From positions 241,501 through 305,500 of the forward strand of contig NZ_CP113527.1 in NCBI RefSeq assembly GCF_028877475.1: DNA of 64,000 nt, read 5' to 3'. Origin of the DNA: Lysinibacillus irui (GTDB taxonomy: Bacteria; Bacillota; Bacilli; Bacillales_A; Planococcaceae). Below the pieces are notes generated by a model that did not search any database, was not told where the DNA came from, and worked only from the letters and a program-made list of their open reading frames with translations. Below are positions 1 through 7,788 of this stretch, piece by piece. How positions within the stretch are numbered: the first letter of the stretch is position 1; each line of letters begins with the position of its first letter. Made by a program: the position numbers and the translations under genes.

Positions 1-360
1 GGCTTACTTGTAGCACTTGGCTTCCTACCAAAAATCGCAGCGTTAACAACGATTATTCCAACATCTGTACTAGGTGCGGCGATGCTTGCGATGTTCGGTA
101 TGGTGATTACACAAGGTATGGGCATGCTTGTACCTGTAATGAATGAATCAGCAGAAAACGCGATGATTGCTGCGATATCAGTAAGCTTAGGTGTTGGTGT
201 ATCTGTAGTTCCTGGCATTTTTGATGCACTACCAACAAGCGTTTCAATTCTTACATCTAATGGTATTGTCTGTGGTTCTGTCACAGCAATTATCCTTAAT
301 ATTTTATTCAACATGATTGGACCTAAGCATAAGGAAGACCCAATGCATGGGGAAATATAA
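1..360 (+). CDS. NCS2-family purine/uracil permease, C-terminal part (cut by window start)
   Basis: The reading frame is open from base 1 and ends at TAA 358-360, giving the last 119 residues of a membrane transporter. The residues around PKIAALTTIIPTSVLGAAML and the following hydrophobic segments match the last transmembrane part of NCS2 (xanthine/uracil/uric acid) permeases, proton symporters that import purines or pyrimidines. The 5' part lies outside the window. A near-identical second copy of this 3' end lies at 10606-11034. The left copy ends in Glu-Ile-stop and the right copy in Glu-Ala-stop. Because an integrase gene follows immediately, I infer that this copy is the element-supplied 3' end that keeps the host gene intact after integration. 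Substrate cannot be assigned from the C-terminus alone. Confidence 0.8.
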   Translation, partial: GLLVALGFLPKIAALTTIIPTSVLGAAMLAMFGMVITQGMGMLVPVMNESAENAMIAAISVSLGVGVSVVPGIFDALPTSVSILTSNGIVCGSVTAIILNILFNMIGPKHKEDPMHGEI

Positions 361-463
361 AGGGAAAACTAAATAACATTCATCTAAATACCCCACATAT
401 TTTGATGAAAAGAACGTTGTCACCTACTTTTATCTATTGATTTAGATTTAAGGAGGTGACATT
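1..463 (+). repeat. Left copy of long direct repeat bounding the mobile element
   Basis: Bases 1-463 match 10675-11136 with a constant offset of 10674 through the permease stop codon, then 10672 after a 2-base difference just past it. Differences are few: seven in bases 174-189, one at 317, a handful around the stop codon, and a few in the downstream hairpin. The match begins before the window, so the full repeat is longer. It contains the permease 3' end and its downstream hairpin. Confidence 0.9.
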
Positions 464-466
464 TTT
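419..466 (+). terminator. Permease terminator hairpin whose 3' arm is the integrase Shine-Dalgarno
   Basis: The arms GTCACCTACTT (419-429) and AAGGAGGTGAC (449-459) pair with one mismatch and are followed by ATTTTTT, a rho-independent terminator layout. The 3' arm also contains AGGAGG, placed about 8 bases before the integrase ATG at 468. The same hairpin, slightly altered, follows the right permease copy at 11091-11132. Confidence 0.65.
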
Positions 467-467
467 T

Positions 468-1469
468 ATGCGGAAAAAGGGGTACCTATTAAGGAATGAT
501 ACAAATGATGATACTGAATCACTTACTCTACAGCAGGCTTATGACTATTTTTATTCAGCTAAAAAGGCAGAAAATATTCGAGAAAAAACATTGGTCACCT
601 ATGTAGAACATTTTCGTTTTTTTACTAATTGGTTAGAGATTACGGACTATAAATTGAAAAGTGTTAATGACTTATCAGGAGAAATTGCACGGGCTTATAT
701 TAACTACATGAGGGAAGAACATTACAATTTCAAAACAGGAAAAAGAGGACTGTCTATTCAAACTATCAACGCTAGAATAAGATTTCTAAAAACGTGGTAT
801 TCCTTTTTAAAAAAAGAGAACTTAATAAAAGACAATATTATGCTTACAGTTAATTACTTAAAAGTAGACGAAAAGAAGGTGACGCTATTAACTAAGTATG
901 AAATGGAAAGGTTATTTGAAATACCTGACCAAAAATATTATCCGCAGTGGCGTGATTTTGTGTTGTTCCATGTACTCTACGATAGTTCATTGCGAATTTC
1001 CGAAGCGGTCAATCTCGATGTAATGGATATAGACTTAATGAGGAAACAGATTATCCTTCCAGCAGATAAGGCGAAGGACAGACGATATAGGACAATTCCA
1101 ATATCAAATATAACTGTACAGTTACTAATTAAATTGATTGATGAAAATAAGAAAGTGTTTAAGGATGCGGAAGCTGTTTTCTTGAATTGGTACGGTGAAA
1201 GAATGGCGGTAGACACCTTTAGAAGGAACTTAAAACGTTACCTTAAAAAAGCTGGAATCCATAAGGAATACAGTTGTCATGATTTCAGAAGGCAAGCTAT
1301 TACAGACATGCTTAAGAATGGTGCTTCAGTATTTATGGTACAAGCAATAGCTGGTCATTCACAAATAAGCACTACGAAAAAATACGTTCACTTTGATGAT
1401 GAAACAATAAAAAATCAGCATGATTTGTATAGTCCACTTAATCAAATGGTCTACAAAAGGCGTAGATGA
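468..1469 (+). CDS. Tyrosine recombinase/integrase of the element
   Basis: Catalyses site-specific strand exchange between element and chromosome att sites. The 333-residue protein has an N-terminal SAM-like core-binding region (about 15-115) and a C-terminal catalytic domain. The catalytic residues are visible: Arg in SSLRISEAVNLD, a Lys in the ADKAKDRR hairpin, the HDFRRQ box (His-x-x-Arg), His in GHSQISTTKKY and the nucleophile Tyr at the end of that motif. I chose ATG 468 over the in-frame GTG at 456 because AGGAGG at 451-456 is correctly spaced for 468 and overlaps the GTG. It sits directly after the duplicated permease end, as expected for an integrase next to its att site. Confidence 0.92.
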   Translation: MRKKGYLLRNDTNDDTESLTLQQAYDYFYSAKKAENIREKTLVTYVEHFRFFTNWLEITDYKLKSVNDLSGEIARAYINYMREEHYNFKTGKRGLSIQTINARIRFLKTWYSFLKKENLIKDNIMLTVNYLKVDEKKVTLLTKYEMERLFEIPDQKYYPQWRDFVLFHVLYDSSLRISEAVNLDVMDIDLMRKQIILPADKAKDRRYRTIPISNITVQLLIKLIDENKKVFKDAEAVFLNWYGERMAVDTFRRNLKRYLKKAGIHKEYSCHDFRRQAITDMLKNGASVFMVQAIAGHSQISTTKKYVHFDDETIKNQHDLYSPLNQMVYKRRR

Positions 1470-2194
1470 TGTATTTAAGACAAATAAAAAGAGAGTGCTG
1501 GAAACACCCTCTTGAAGAAATGCACTATATGTTTGGCGACATAGTAGTGCGAAACCCATAATAAATCGACCCAAAATCGATAACTGAATATGAGTTACAT
1601 TGCCTTCATTTTACTTCAAAAAAAGCTAAAGTGCAAAGGTCTACTTTCCTATTGTCTTTTTTAGGAAAAACTCTTTCGAGGTTGCCCACTAACTCGAATC
1701 AAAATAAAACTGGAAAGGTTATGACTTAGCCGACGCATTAAATAAGTCTAGGGCACTAATAAGCGAGTTCCTTGTTTCTCGTAGTGTCTGAATGGTGTTA
1801 GCGACCATTAACAGCTAGGTGTGGAAGGTCTGAATGATTACGGTCATGCAGAATACACGATACATTGTAATTGTTGCCGAGTTCCTCATAACAGTAGGAT
1901 AGGTATTCACGATACATACAAAGAGTGTGTAGACGGGTTGCAAGACGTTTCGGGGGCAGAAGTAGAAACTACGTGTATTGATTCGAGAGAGTCTCATTTA
2001 AACAAGGGCATACATACTGGATACCTCAAATGACGGATTCATGAAGTAATGCGAATGTCTGCCTATGTCATTGATTCAATTTTTAGTTTCAGTGATATAG
2101 GCAGTCATTTTCAGCACCGCCTGTTGTCCTCAACTCAGGCTTCATGGTGGGAGGTGAATCAAGATTTGTCAATAGAATAGTAAGGGAGATAAAG
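1470..2194. other. Noncoding stretch with a series of hairpins
   Basis: No convincing gene in about 720 bases. Predicted hairpins include AAGAGAGTG/CACCCTCTT just after the integrase (about 1488-1514), GGCACTA..CGAG/CTCG..TAGTG (about 1750-1789), AATGGT/ACCATT (about 1791-1809), CTGCCTATGTCAT/GTGATATAGGCAG (about 2059-2104) and GCCTG/CAGGC (about 2118-2141). A 70-codon GTG-start frame at 1821-2033 is not supported by a ribosome binding site or recognisable sequence. A structured RNA, leader or replication/transfer site is possible but not shown. Confidence 0.4.
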
Positions 2195-2461
2195 ATGATG
2201 TCTGACGAAACTAAAATTATTCGCTATTTATTGGGAGAGGTAGTTCGAGAATATCAAGGTAAGTTAAAACTGGAAATTGCATTAAGTGTATTTGGTGTAG
2301 AACCTAAATTATCCGATAATCCAAAAAGGATATTAAAGTATGTACTAGATGGTGATGGAGAATTTAAATTACCAGAAATCAATGAATCTGTTGAAGAATA
2401 TTTAAATGCTGCTTGGTGTCAAATCCAACAGATTTATACTATTCTTGATAAAGATAGTTAA
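2195..2461 (+). CDS. Small hypothetical protein, 88 residues
   Basis: I do not recognise this family. ATG 2195 (or the adjacent ATG 2198) follows AGGGAGATAAAG, a good ribosome binding site, whereas the upstream in-frame starts at 2144 and beyond lack one. The protein is acidic, predicted soluble and mostly helical (EVVREYQGKLKLEIALSVFG), with no membrane segment or signal peptide. It lies between the hairpin-rich noncoding region and the coiled-coil gene family on the element and is probably accessory cargo. Confidence 0.55.
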   Translation: MMSDETKIIRYLLGEVVREYQGKLKLEIALSVFGVEPKLSDNPKRILKYVLDGDGEFKLPEINESVEEYLNAAWCQIQQIYTILDKDS

Positions 2462-2548
2462 GCTTTGTTTGTCCTCAGATTGAAATTAAAAGTAGAAACT
2501 ATTATTAAAAATGCTAATTAGGGTCTTCAACTATAGAGGTGAATTAAA

Positions 2549-2819
2549 TTGGAAAACGAAATGAAAATGATTTTGGAAATGCTATAAGGTATGCAAGCTG
2601 CAAAAAATGAACGAACGCTTTGAGAACGTGATCAAGGAAATCAAAGAGGTTTAATCCGAACTACAAGAATTTCGAGTTGAAGTGAACGAGTTCAAGAATA
2701 GTCCTACTGAAGATCATGATAGAGTAGTTGGAAAGTTTAATAACATTGACTTCAACCAAATGACCAGAGAAAAAAGAAAAAGATTCGATGTTATAGCAGA
2801 AAAACTTAGTAGACAATAA
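2549..2819 (+). pseudogene. Decayed coiled-coil protein gene, paralogue of the next two genes
   Basis: A TTG start after AGAGGTG opens a frame reading MENEMKMILEML, then TAA. Skipping that stop and correcting one extra base in the A-run before ATGAACGAACGC restores ERFENVIKEIKEV, another TAA, then a continuous helical tail to 2819. The first TAA aligns with the conserved Gln of the EMQG/ELQG motif of the two downstream paralogues, and the second also stands where a Gln codon would fit, so both look like CAA to TAA changes. With two stops and one frameshift the copy is probably dead. Confidence 0.7.
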
Positions 2820-2872
2820 ACAAGGCATTCGAATGAGTCCTTTTTTATTCTAACTGAAAGGGGAAATTAACA

Positions 2873-3178
2873 ATGGATGATATGAACGATAATGAAGCTA
2901 AAAAAGCGATTATGGACATGCTGTTGGAAATGCAAGGCACAGTAAAAGGTATAGGTGCAGATGTAAAAGATATTCACACAGATGTGAAAGACATTCATGC
3001 TGATATAAAAGAAACACGTGCATCTTTCAAGGAACACACCGAAAACATGAAAGCACGGTACGCTAAAATTCATGCCATTCTGGATAGAATACAGGAAAAC
3101 AATGAAGCAATAGACAATTCAATTGATTCAATAGATAATTCACTGGATTCAATCGGCAATAAACTAAAGGAGATATAA
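2873..3178 (+). CDS. Small coiled-coil protein, 101 residues (element family copy 2)
   Basis: Predicted soluble, almost entirely helical protein. It has short internal repeats: DVKDIHTDVKDIHADIKE near residues 27-45 and NSIDSIDNSLDSIGNKL near the C-terminus, both with heptad-like spacing typical of coiled coils. GAAAGGGGAAATTAACA before ATG is a clear ribosome binding site. It shares the N-terminal pattern (acidic start, A-K-x-x-I-x-DML-x-E-x-QG) with the gene three bases downstream and with the decayed copy upstream, so the three look like tandem duplicates. Function unknown. Similar small coiled-coil proteins are common on Gram-positive mobile elements. Confidence 0.7.
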   Translation: MDDMNDNEAKKAIMDMLLEMQGTVKGIGADVKDIHTDVKDIHADIKETRASFKEHTENMKARYAKIHAILDRIQENNEAIDNSIDSIDNSLDSIGNKLKEI

Positions 3179-3181
3179 CCA

Positions 3182-3688
3182 ATGGATGATAAAGAAGCAA
3201 AAGTGATTATAGACATGCTGAAGGAACTTCAGGGCAATATGGATAGCTTTCGTGCAGACATGAAAGAAATGCTTACAGTAACGAAAGCCGATTTGAAGGA
3301 AATGTGTAAAGATTTGCGTACCTATATACAGGAAATACGTGAAGATTTACGTGTCAACATGCAAACACGGTTTGATACAATCGAAAATAGTCTTGATAAA
3401 GTTGAAAAACGCGTTGAATCCGACGAAAGCAAACATAATAGCATTGGTCAACAATTTGAAGAAACTGAAAAAGCTTTACAATTGCAAGCAAGAACACAAC
3501 GAGAAACCGAAAATGCGGTTCAAAGAACGCAAGACTTCTTTAAAATCACTTTAATGGACATAAAACAAGAAATACTTTCTTTAAAGATGGAACAAGTATC
3601 ACACAAAGTACTGAATGAATCTGTAAGGTATCTCACACATAAATTACAAGAAATTGATATGGAACTTCACGCTATGCGGAAAAAGTAG
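3182..3688 (+). CDS. Coiled-coil protein, 168 residues (element family copy 3)
   Basis: The longest member of the tandem family, starting three bases after the previous stop with AAAGGAGATATAACCA as ribosome binding site, so the two are surely cotranscribed. Nearly the whole protein is charged amphipathic helix (for example DLKEMCKDLRTYIQEIREDL and TRFDTIENSLDKVEKRVE). There is no membrane segment and no catalytic motif. The N-terminus repeats the EAKVIIDMLKELQG signature of its paralogues while the C-terminal half is unique. A structural, scaffolding or DNA-associated role is possible, but none is demonstrable from sequence. Confidence 0.7.
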   Translation: MDDKEAKVIIDMLKELQGNMDSFRADMKEMLTVTKADLKEMCKDLRTYIQEIREDLRVNMQTRFDTIENSLDKVEKRVESDESKHNSIGQQFEETEKALQLQARTQRETENAVQRTQDFFKITLMDIKQEILSLKMEQVSHKVLNESVRYLTHKLQEIDMELHAMRKK

Positions 3689-3805
3689 TAAGAACAACGC
3701 AAATGGTACATACCTTCTTGCTAACATAACAGTAACTAACGAGGGTAATGAAGTAATTACAGCTTATACTTCTCCCTAAAGAAACAAGAAAATAATTTAT
3801 TGTAA

Positions 3806-3834
3806 AGTCGTTCGGATAGTCGGACGGCTTTTTT
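3806..3834 (+). terminator. Rho-independent terminator after the coiled-coil genes
   Basis: AGTCGTTCG (3806-3814) pairs with CGGACGGCT (3821-3829), including G-T pairs, followed by TTTTTT. It closes the 2873-3688 unit and separates it from the ATPase gene. Confidence 0.75.
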
Positions 3835-3914
3835 ATTTTACATGTCCTATATTGAATCATATTTGCAAGTGTATCTATGAAAGGATATTTATTAAAACAA
3901 ATGGAGGTAATATA

Positions 3915-5192
3915 GTGACTAATTTATTTATTAAAAGGAAGGCAGTAGCCGCAACAGTTGTCGATTCAATTATGGGTAGTGGTAAAACAAGCTGGGCTAT
4001 TCAATACATCAATGAAAGTAATAACAAAACGAAATTTATGTTTGTTACCCCATACTTAACGGAAGTGAATCGTATCAAAGAATCTACAACAAAGGATTTT
4101 GTAGAACCAGAAAGTCAAGATGGAAAACTAAATCATTTGAAGGAACTAGTTCGTCAAGGGAAGAATGTTGTATGTTCACATGAATTATTAAAACGAACTG
4201 ATAGCGAGTTAATTGAACTTATTGAAGCAGAACACTATACGCTAATCTTGGATGAAGTGATGGATGTAATTAGTGAAATAGATATGTCGTCAGATGATAT
4301 TCGCTTATTACTCAATTCTAATGATGATAAAGGTAATCCGACTATAAATGTAGATGGAAAAGGTAAAGTACAGTGGAACAATCCTGAGTATATGAATGGT
4401 AGCTATGAAGGGGTAAGAAATTTAGCCAATGCAGATCGCTTAATGTTGCATGAAGAAAAGAAGGTTCTAAAAATGTATTGGCTATTCCCACCACAGTTAT
4501 TTAAAGCGTTTGAGGATATTTATATCTTAACGTATATGTTCAATGGGCAGATTCAAAGCTATTACTATAACCTATTTAACTTTGAATATGGGTTCCGTTC
4601 GGTAAAGTATAGTGAAGATAGGGGATATCAGCTAGTAGACTACATTACACCAGCTAACGAGGATAGGAAACATCTTAAAGAGTTAATTACAATCCACTAT
4701 TCAACACCTAGGGATAAGAATGATTTAAATTTGATTGGTGACAAACCTAGTGCATTAAGTAAAAATCATTTACTAGGTGTTAAAACTAAGCAACAACTAA
4801 AAAAGAGGTATAAAGATAACGGTTATAATTTCTACTTTCACAAAGCTAAAGTAAAGCCTTCACAAGTGATTTGGACATCATTTAAGGAAATGAGAAAGCC
4901 ACTACTAATTAAAGGATTAAAGAATAGATTTGTCCCAGTTAATGCAAGGGCTACAAATGAATATGCTGATGCTAATACATGTATTTATTTTGCTAATAGA
5001 TATATGAATCCAATCACTAAGCGTTTCTTTATGGATAAAGGAATAAAAGTAGATGAAGGATTATTTGCATTATCAGAAATGTTGCAATGGATATTTAGAA
5101 GTGCTATTCGGAATGATGAACCTATAACTGTTTATATTCCATCAAAACGTATGAGGGGGTTATTAGAAATGTATTTGGATAATCAAATTTAA
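3915..5192 (+). CDS. P-loop ATPase, DEAD/SF2 helicase-like
   Basis: A 425-residue protein. Near the N-terminus is a Walker A motif, MGSGKTSWAI (about residues 21-30), preceded by VVDSI. It is followed by FVTPYLTEVNRI, resembling helicase motif Ia, and LILDEVMDVI (about 115-124), resembling Walker B/motif II with D-E. No classic SF2 C-terminal motifs (SAT, QxxGRxxR) are evident, although IFRSAIRNDEP near residue 400 could stand in for motif VI. This layout occurs in helicase-like proteins of phages and plasmids with replication or DNA-processing roles. I chose GTG 3915 because GGAGG at 3903 is well placed. The longer ATG 3852 frame has no such site. Exact function unknown. Confidence 0.7.
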   Translation: MTNLFIKRKAVAATVVDSIMGSGKTSWAIQYINESNNKTKFMFVTPYLTEVNRIKESTTKDFVEPESQDGKLNHLKELVRQGKNVVCSHELLKRTDSELIELIEAEHYTLILDEVMDVISEIDMSSDDIRLLLNSNDDKGNPTINVDGKGKVQWNNPEYMNGSYEGVRNLANADRLMLHEEKKVLKMYWLFPPQLFKAFEDIYILTYMFNGQIQSYYYNLFNFEYGFRSVKYSEDRGYQLVDYITPANEDRKHLKELITIHYSTPRDKNDLNLIGDKPSALSKNHLLGVKTKQQLKKRYKDNGYNFYFHKAKVKPSQVIWTSFKEMRKPLLIKGLKNRFVPVNARATNEYADANTCIYFANRYMNPITKRFFMDKGIKVDEGLFALSEMLQWIFRSAIRNDEPITVYIPSKRMRGLLEMYLDNQI

Positions 5193-5463
5193 TGTTATTA
5201 TAACTTACCAAATAATCGTTGGAACTGTTGGTACATAAGGGTTTATAACAGTTTTCTTTAAAAGAAAGTATTAAAAAAGTAATAAGTTAAAATACTGAAT
5301 AACTTTTGGCAGATTTATCTGCCAAAGTTGTTCAGTCGAAGTACACGCTAGTGTCCTTCGGCTATTAGATAATCAATAACTAATATATTTATAGAATTAC
5401 TATGGGAGGGGAGAGACGTGAAGCGTCACTCACCCATAACAAGGTGAAGAAAGGAGGTATACC
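5193..5463. other. Intergenic region with two strong adjacent hairpins
   Basis: GAATAACTTTTGGCAGAT (5297-5314) pairs with ATCTGCCAAAGTTGTTC (5317-5333), a stem of about 17 pairs with one bulge and a tiny loop. Three bases later CGAAGTACAC (5337-5346) pairs with GTGTCCTTCG (5351-5360) around GCTA. Neither has a long T-run, so simple termination is not the obvious role. A replication or nicking site, or an RNA leader, is possible. Nothing else is recognisable. Confidence 0.5.
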
Positions 5464-5628
5464 ATGAACCAATCTAGAAAAAAGAATTTAAAATCAATGG
5501 CAAATGTAGCTATAAATAATCACAAACATTTATATGATGAGACAATAAGTGAGACAAGTGTAATGGAACTAGCTTTACGACAGTATATCAAACAACAAGA
5601 AAAACAATATAAAAAAATTTATGCATAG
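5464..5628 (+). CDS. Small basic protein, 54 residues
   Basis: A short frame with an excellent ribosome binding site (AAGAAAGGAGGTATACC then ATG). The product begins MNQSRKKNLKSMANVAINNH and ends in a Lys/Gln-rich helix (LRQYIKQQEKQYKKIYA). It is soluble, with two predicted helices. The length and character resemble small DNA-binding or copy-control proteins of plasmids, but I cannot identify a ribbon-helix-helix or HTH motif with confidence. It follows the twin hairpins at 5297-5360. Confidence 0.6.
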   Translation: MNQSRKKNLKSMANVAINNHKHLYDETISETSVMELALRQYIKQQEKQYKKIYA

Positions 5629-5892
5629 ATGTGTAATTTTAAGATAACAAAATGGGTGTACACTATGGGGGATAAGGGTTATAGAGTTATTCTCTCTAGT
5701 GTATGCACAATTTTAACGCTTGCTGAAATTTGGTTAAATACTTATGCTGAGTGTACAAGTTATAAAGCTTTTTCCATTGTTGATAGGGTGTTAGCTAATT
5801 GTTCTAGTTTGACCCTGCTGAATTTAATAAGACGTTATTGACAGTCCTATCCTTGATTTAAAGCACCTCGTTAATTAAGATTGTCATAGTAT

Positions 5893-6822
5893 CTAGTTCA
5901 TTTTCTTATCGTTTTTGTCACGTATAATAATTTCATATGGTATTTCCTCAATTGAAAGTTCTTCTCTTTTCAACTCTATTATCTTATCTACATACATTGT
6001 TATTTGTTTAACCTTATTATTATTAGATTTCCAAAACCCTTTAGGCTTTTCTAAGTCAGTTTTAATAATAATTTGTAAGGGGTCAGGGTGGAATGAATAT
6101 GCAAATCCTCTATATTCTTTAAACTCCTTTTTCGTTTCGTCTCTTATTGCACTAAATACAGGTTGCCATTCTTGGTCTTTGATTTTACTCTTGTTTTTTT
6201 CTTTTATAACAACCTTTAAGTTCATGTTGGTATTAGAATAAACTGAATTGGCGATAAGCTTTTCGATTTCATTCTTATCTATCAATTCCCCATTCGTTAC
6301 CTCAATAATGATTCCCTTATTCGGGTCAAGAGTTAATGAATAATTGGTTTTATCATAACCATTCGCTTTTAATAAATCTAAAGTTATTTTTAGTACTTCA
6401 TTTAACGATTCATTTAGCTTTTCATCTTCCTCATTTAATTCGTAACCATCCAATACAATGTAATCCACCTTGAAGTTTTTGAAATCCGTCTCTTTTGCTA
6501 TATTTAAGACGATGTTTTCAATACTACTCTTATTCTTTTCAATAAAATCCTTATCTATGGCTTGAATAGTTAATACACGGTCATCATCGGAAAAACCAAA
6601 TCCTATTTGATCGAATCCTTTTTTATTAAACTCTTGAGAAATTTTCCTTAATATTTCGTTTCTCTTCTCATTTACCTTTCTAGTTTCCTCCATACTTTTA
6701 ACTAAAGCAATTTCCAATTTTTCTTCAGAATCAGCAGATTTTGATTTATCTAGATTTGTCGTTATAACAATTGCGGTAACAATTGTAGCGATAAAAATAA
6801 AACTAATAATGGTTTTTTTCAA
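5893..6822 (-). CDS. Membrane-anchored or secreted protein of unknown function, possibly DUF4030-like
   Basis: About 309 residues with an N-terminal hydrophobic segment (TIISFIFIATIVTAIVITT) after two lysines, giving an uncleaved anchor or signal peptide, and a long hydrophilic extracytoplasmic domain. The domain contains what look like related alpha-beta units with the pattern long helix, then F/Y-S-hydrophobic strand, then xxIIIxT/V strand (for example around LEIALVKSMEE, NESLNEVLKITLDLL and VFSAIRDETKKEF). This recalls Bacillus DUF4030 proteins, which I cannot confirm here. TTG 6822 is preferred because AGAGGTGA lies just upstream. The GTG at 6831 sits inside that site. Transcribed opposite to its neighbours and probably independent cargo. 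Confidence 0.6.
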   Translation of the reverse strand: MKKTIISFIFIATIVTAIVITTNLDKSKSADSEEKLEIALVKSMEETRKVNEKRNEILRKISQEFNKKGFDQIGFGFSDDDRVLTIQAIDKDFIEKNKSSIENIVLNIAKETDFKNFKVDYIVLDGYELNEEDEKLNESLNEVLKITLDLLKANGYDKTNYSLTLDPNKGIIIEVTNGELIDKNEIEKLIANSVYSNTNMNLKVVIKEKNKSKIKDQEWQPVFSAIRDETKKEFKEYRGFAYSFHPDPLQIIIKTDLEKPKGFWKSNNNKVKQITMYVDKIIELKREELSIEEIPYEIIIRDKNDKKMN

Positions 6823-6839
6823 AATAGTCACCTCTCAAA

Positions 6840-7788
6840 TAATGTATGTACTTTAATACTCATTATGAACTGAGTTAAAAACACACTATTTTAAATAGAA
6901 CTAATCGCCATGAAAACTATCAAATACCAACACATATGTTAGTGAGTTGATAACAACAGTAGAATGAGGGTTCATCCACTATCAAAAGTGGCTATCAAAA
7001 ATCTAGGTGAAAATTTTGAGGAAATGGTGCATTTACATAAAGTTTTGCTACAGAATTGAATGGTGAAGCTGCTAATTCGTGAAAGGTATAATTGATAGTA
7101 AGAATAACTGAATAGAGGTGAGATAATAACGCTTGAACATGTTGCAACACCTGACCTTAAAGGGGAATGGAGAACTATAGCTGTTTGATAGTATGGGTAG
7201 ACAGCCACCCACCTTGACAGGAAGCCGCAGTTCACGCTACACAAGGAATGCAGCCAAACAAACAGACGACCGTAAGAATACAACAACAGCCCCCAAGAGA
7301 CAGGATAGAGGAAGGATAGATACAACGATACCACAGCTAAATACCATAAACATCACCAGTGAACTAAGAATACAAGTGAAGTCACCCTATACTATCAATA
7401 GGACAGAACGTTAAGAATATGCTGGGATGCCCTTATAACGCCCCTATATCCTGTATAGAGGGATGTATTTCATCATGTCTACTCAGCTGTATCTGAGAAG
7501 CCTACCCTATGGGGGCTGGGGGGTGGTATAGGTTCGGTCTGCTATACAGAAAATAAATGTGATATTTTTGAAACTGTTTCATGCACAATCAGCTGGAAAG
7601 CCAGTAATACTAATGGTTAGATTGACCTGAGAGGGGTCGGAATATAGTTTTATGGGTAAGGTATCGCCTCGATTACTCTCACAGAGTTTTAGGAAAGGGG
7701 TGGTTAAGGTTTTTGCTATAATGGGAAAGCTTTTCTCAGAAATAAAATTTTGTGGGGTTTTTTAAAAAATATTTTGGGGGTATACTAC
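6840..7788. other. About 950 bases without a convincing gene; T-poor tract and G-rich patch
   Basis: No reading frame here has a good start site and recognisable product. Bases about 7190-7415 are conspicuously poor in T on the plus strand (runs such as CAAACAAACAGACGACCG and ACAACAACAGCCCCCAAG). A G-rich patch GGGGGCTGGGGGGTGG lies at 7511-7526, flanked by CCTA/TAGG and preceded by the hairpin CTCAG/CTGAG. An extended -10 TGCTATAAT lies at 7714-7722 ahead of the next gene. The region could hold an RNA, an origin or a decayed gene. Confidence 0.4.

Noticed and set aside
1821-2033. 70-codon GTG-start frame
   Set aside because: No ribosome binding site, no recognisable sequence, and it lies in a hairpin-rich region; more likely noncoding.
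1745-2141. Retron or group II intron RNA
   Set aside because: No reverse transcriptase gene nearby and no domain V-like hairpin; hairpins alone do not support it.
5629-5841. 70-codon frame directly after the 54-residue gene
   Set aside because: No Shine-Dalgarno before any start and cysteine/threonine-rich sequence without a family; I could not support it as a gene.
7193-7414. 73-codon frame in the T-poor tract (and the opposite frame 6972-7334)
   Set aside because: No binding site, and the composition bias alone can keep frames open; kept only as a compositional finding.
7511-7526. G-quadruplex element
   Set aside because: Only three G runs are clear; not enough to call a quadruplex, so mentioned only as a G-rich patch.
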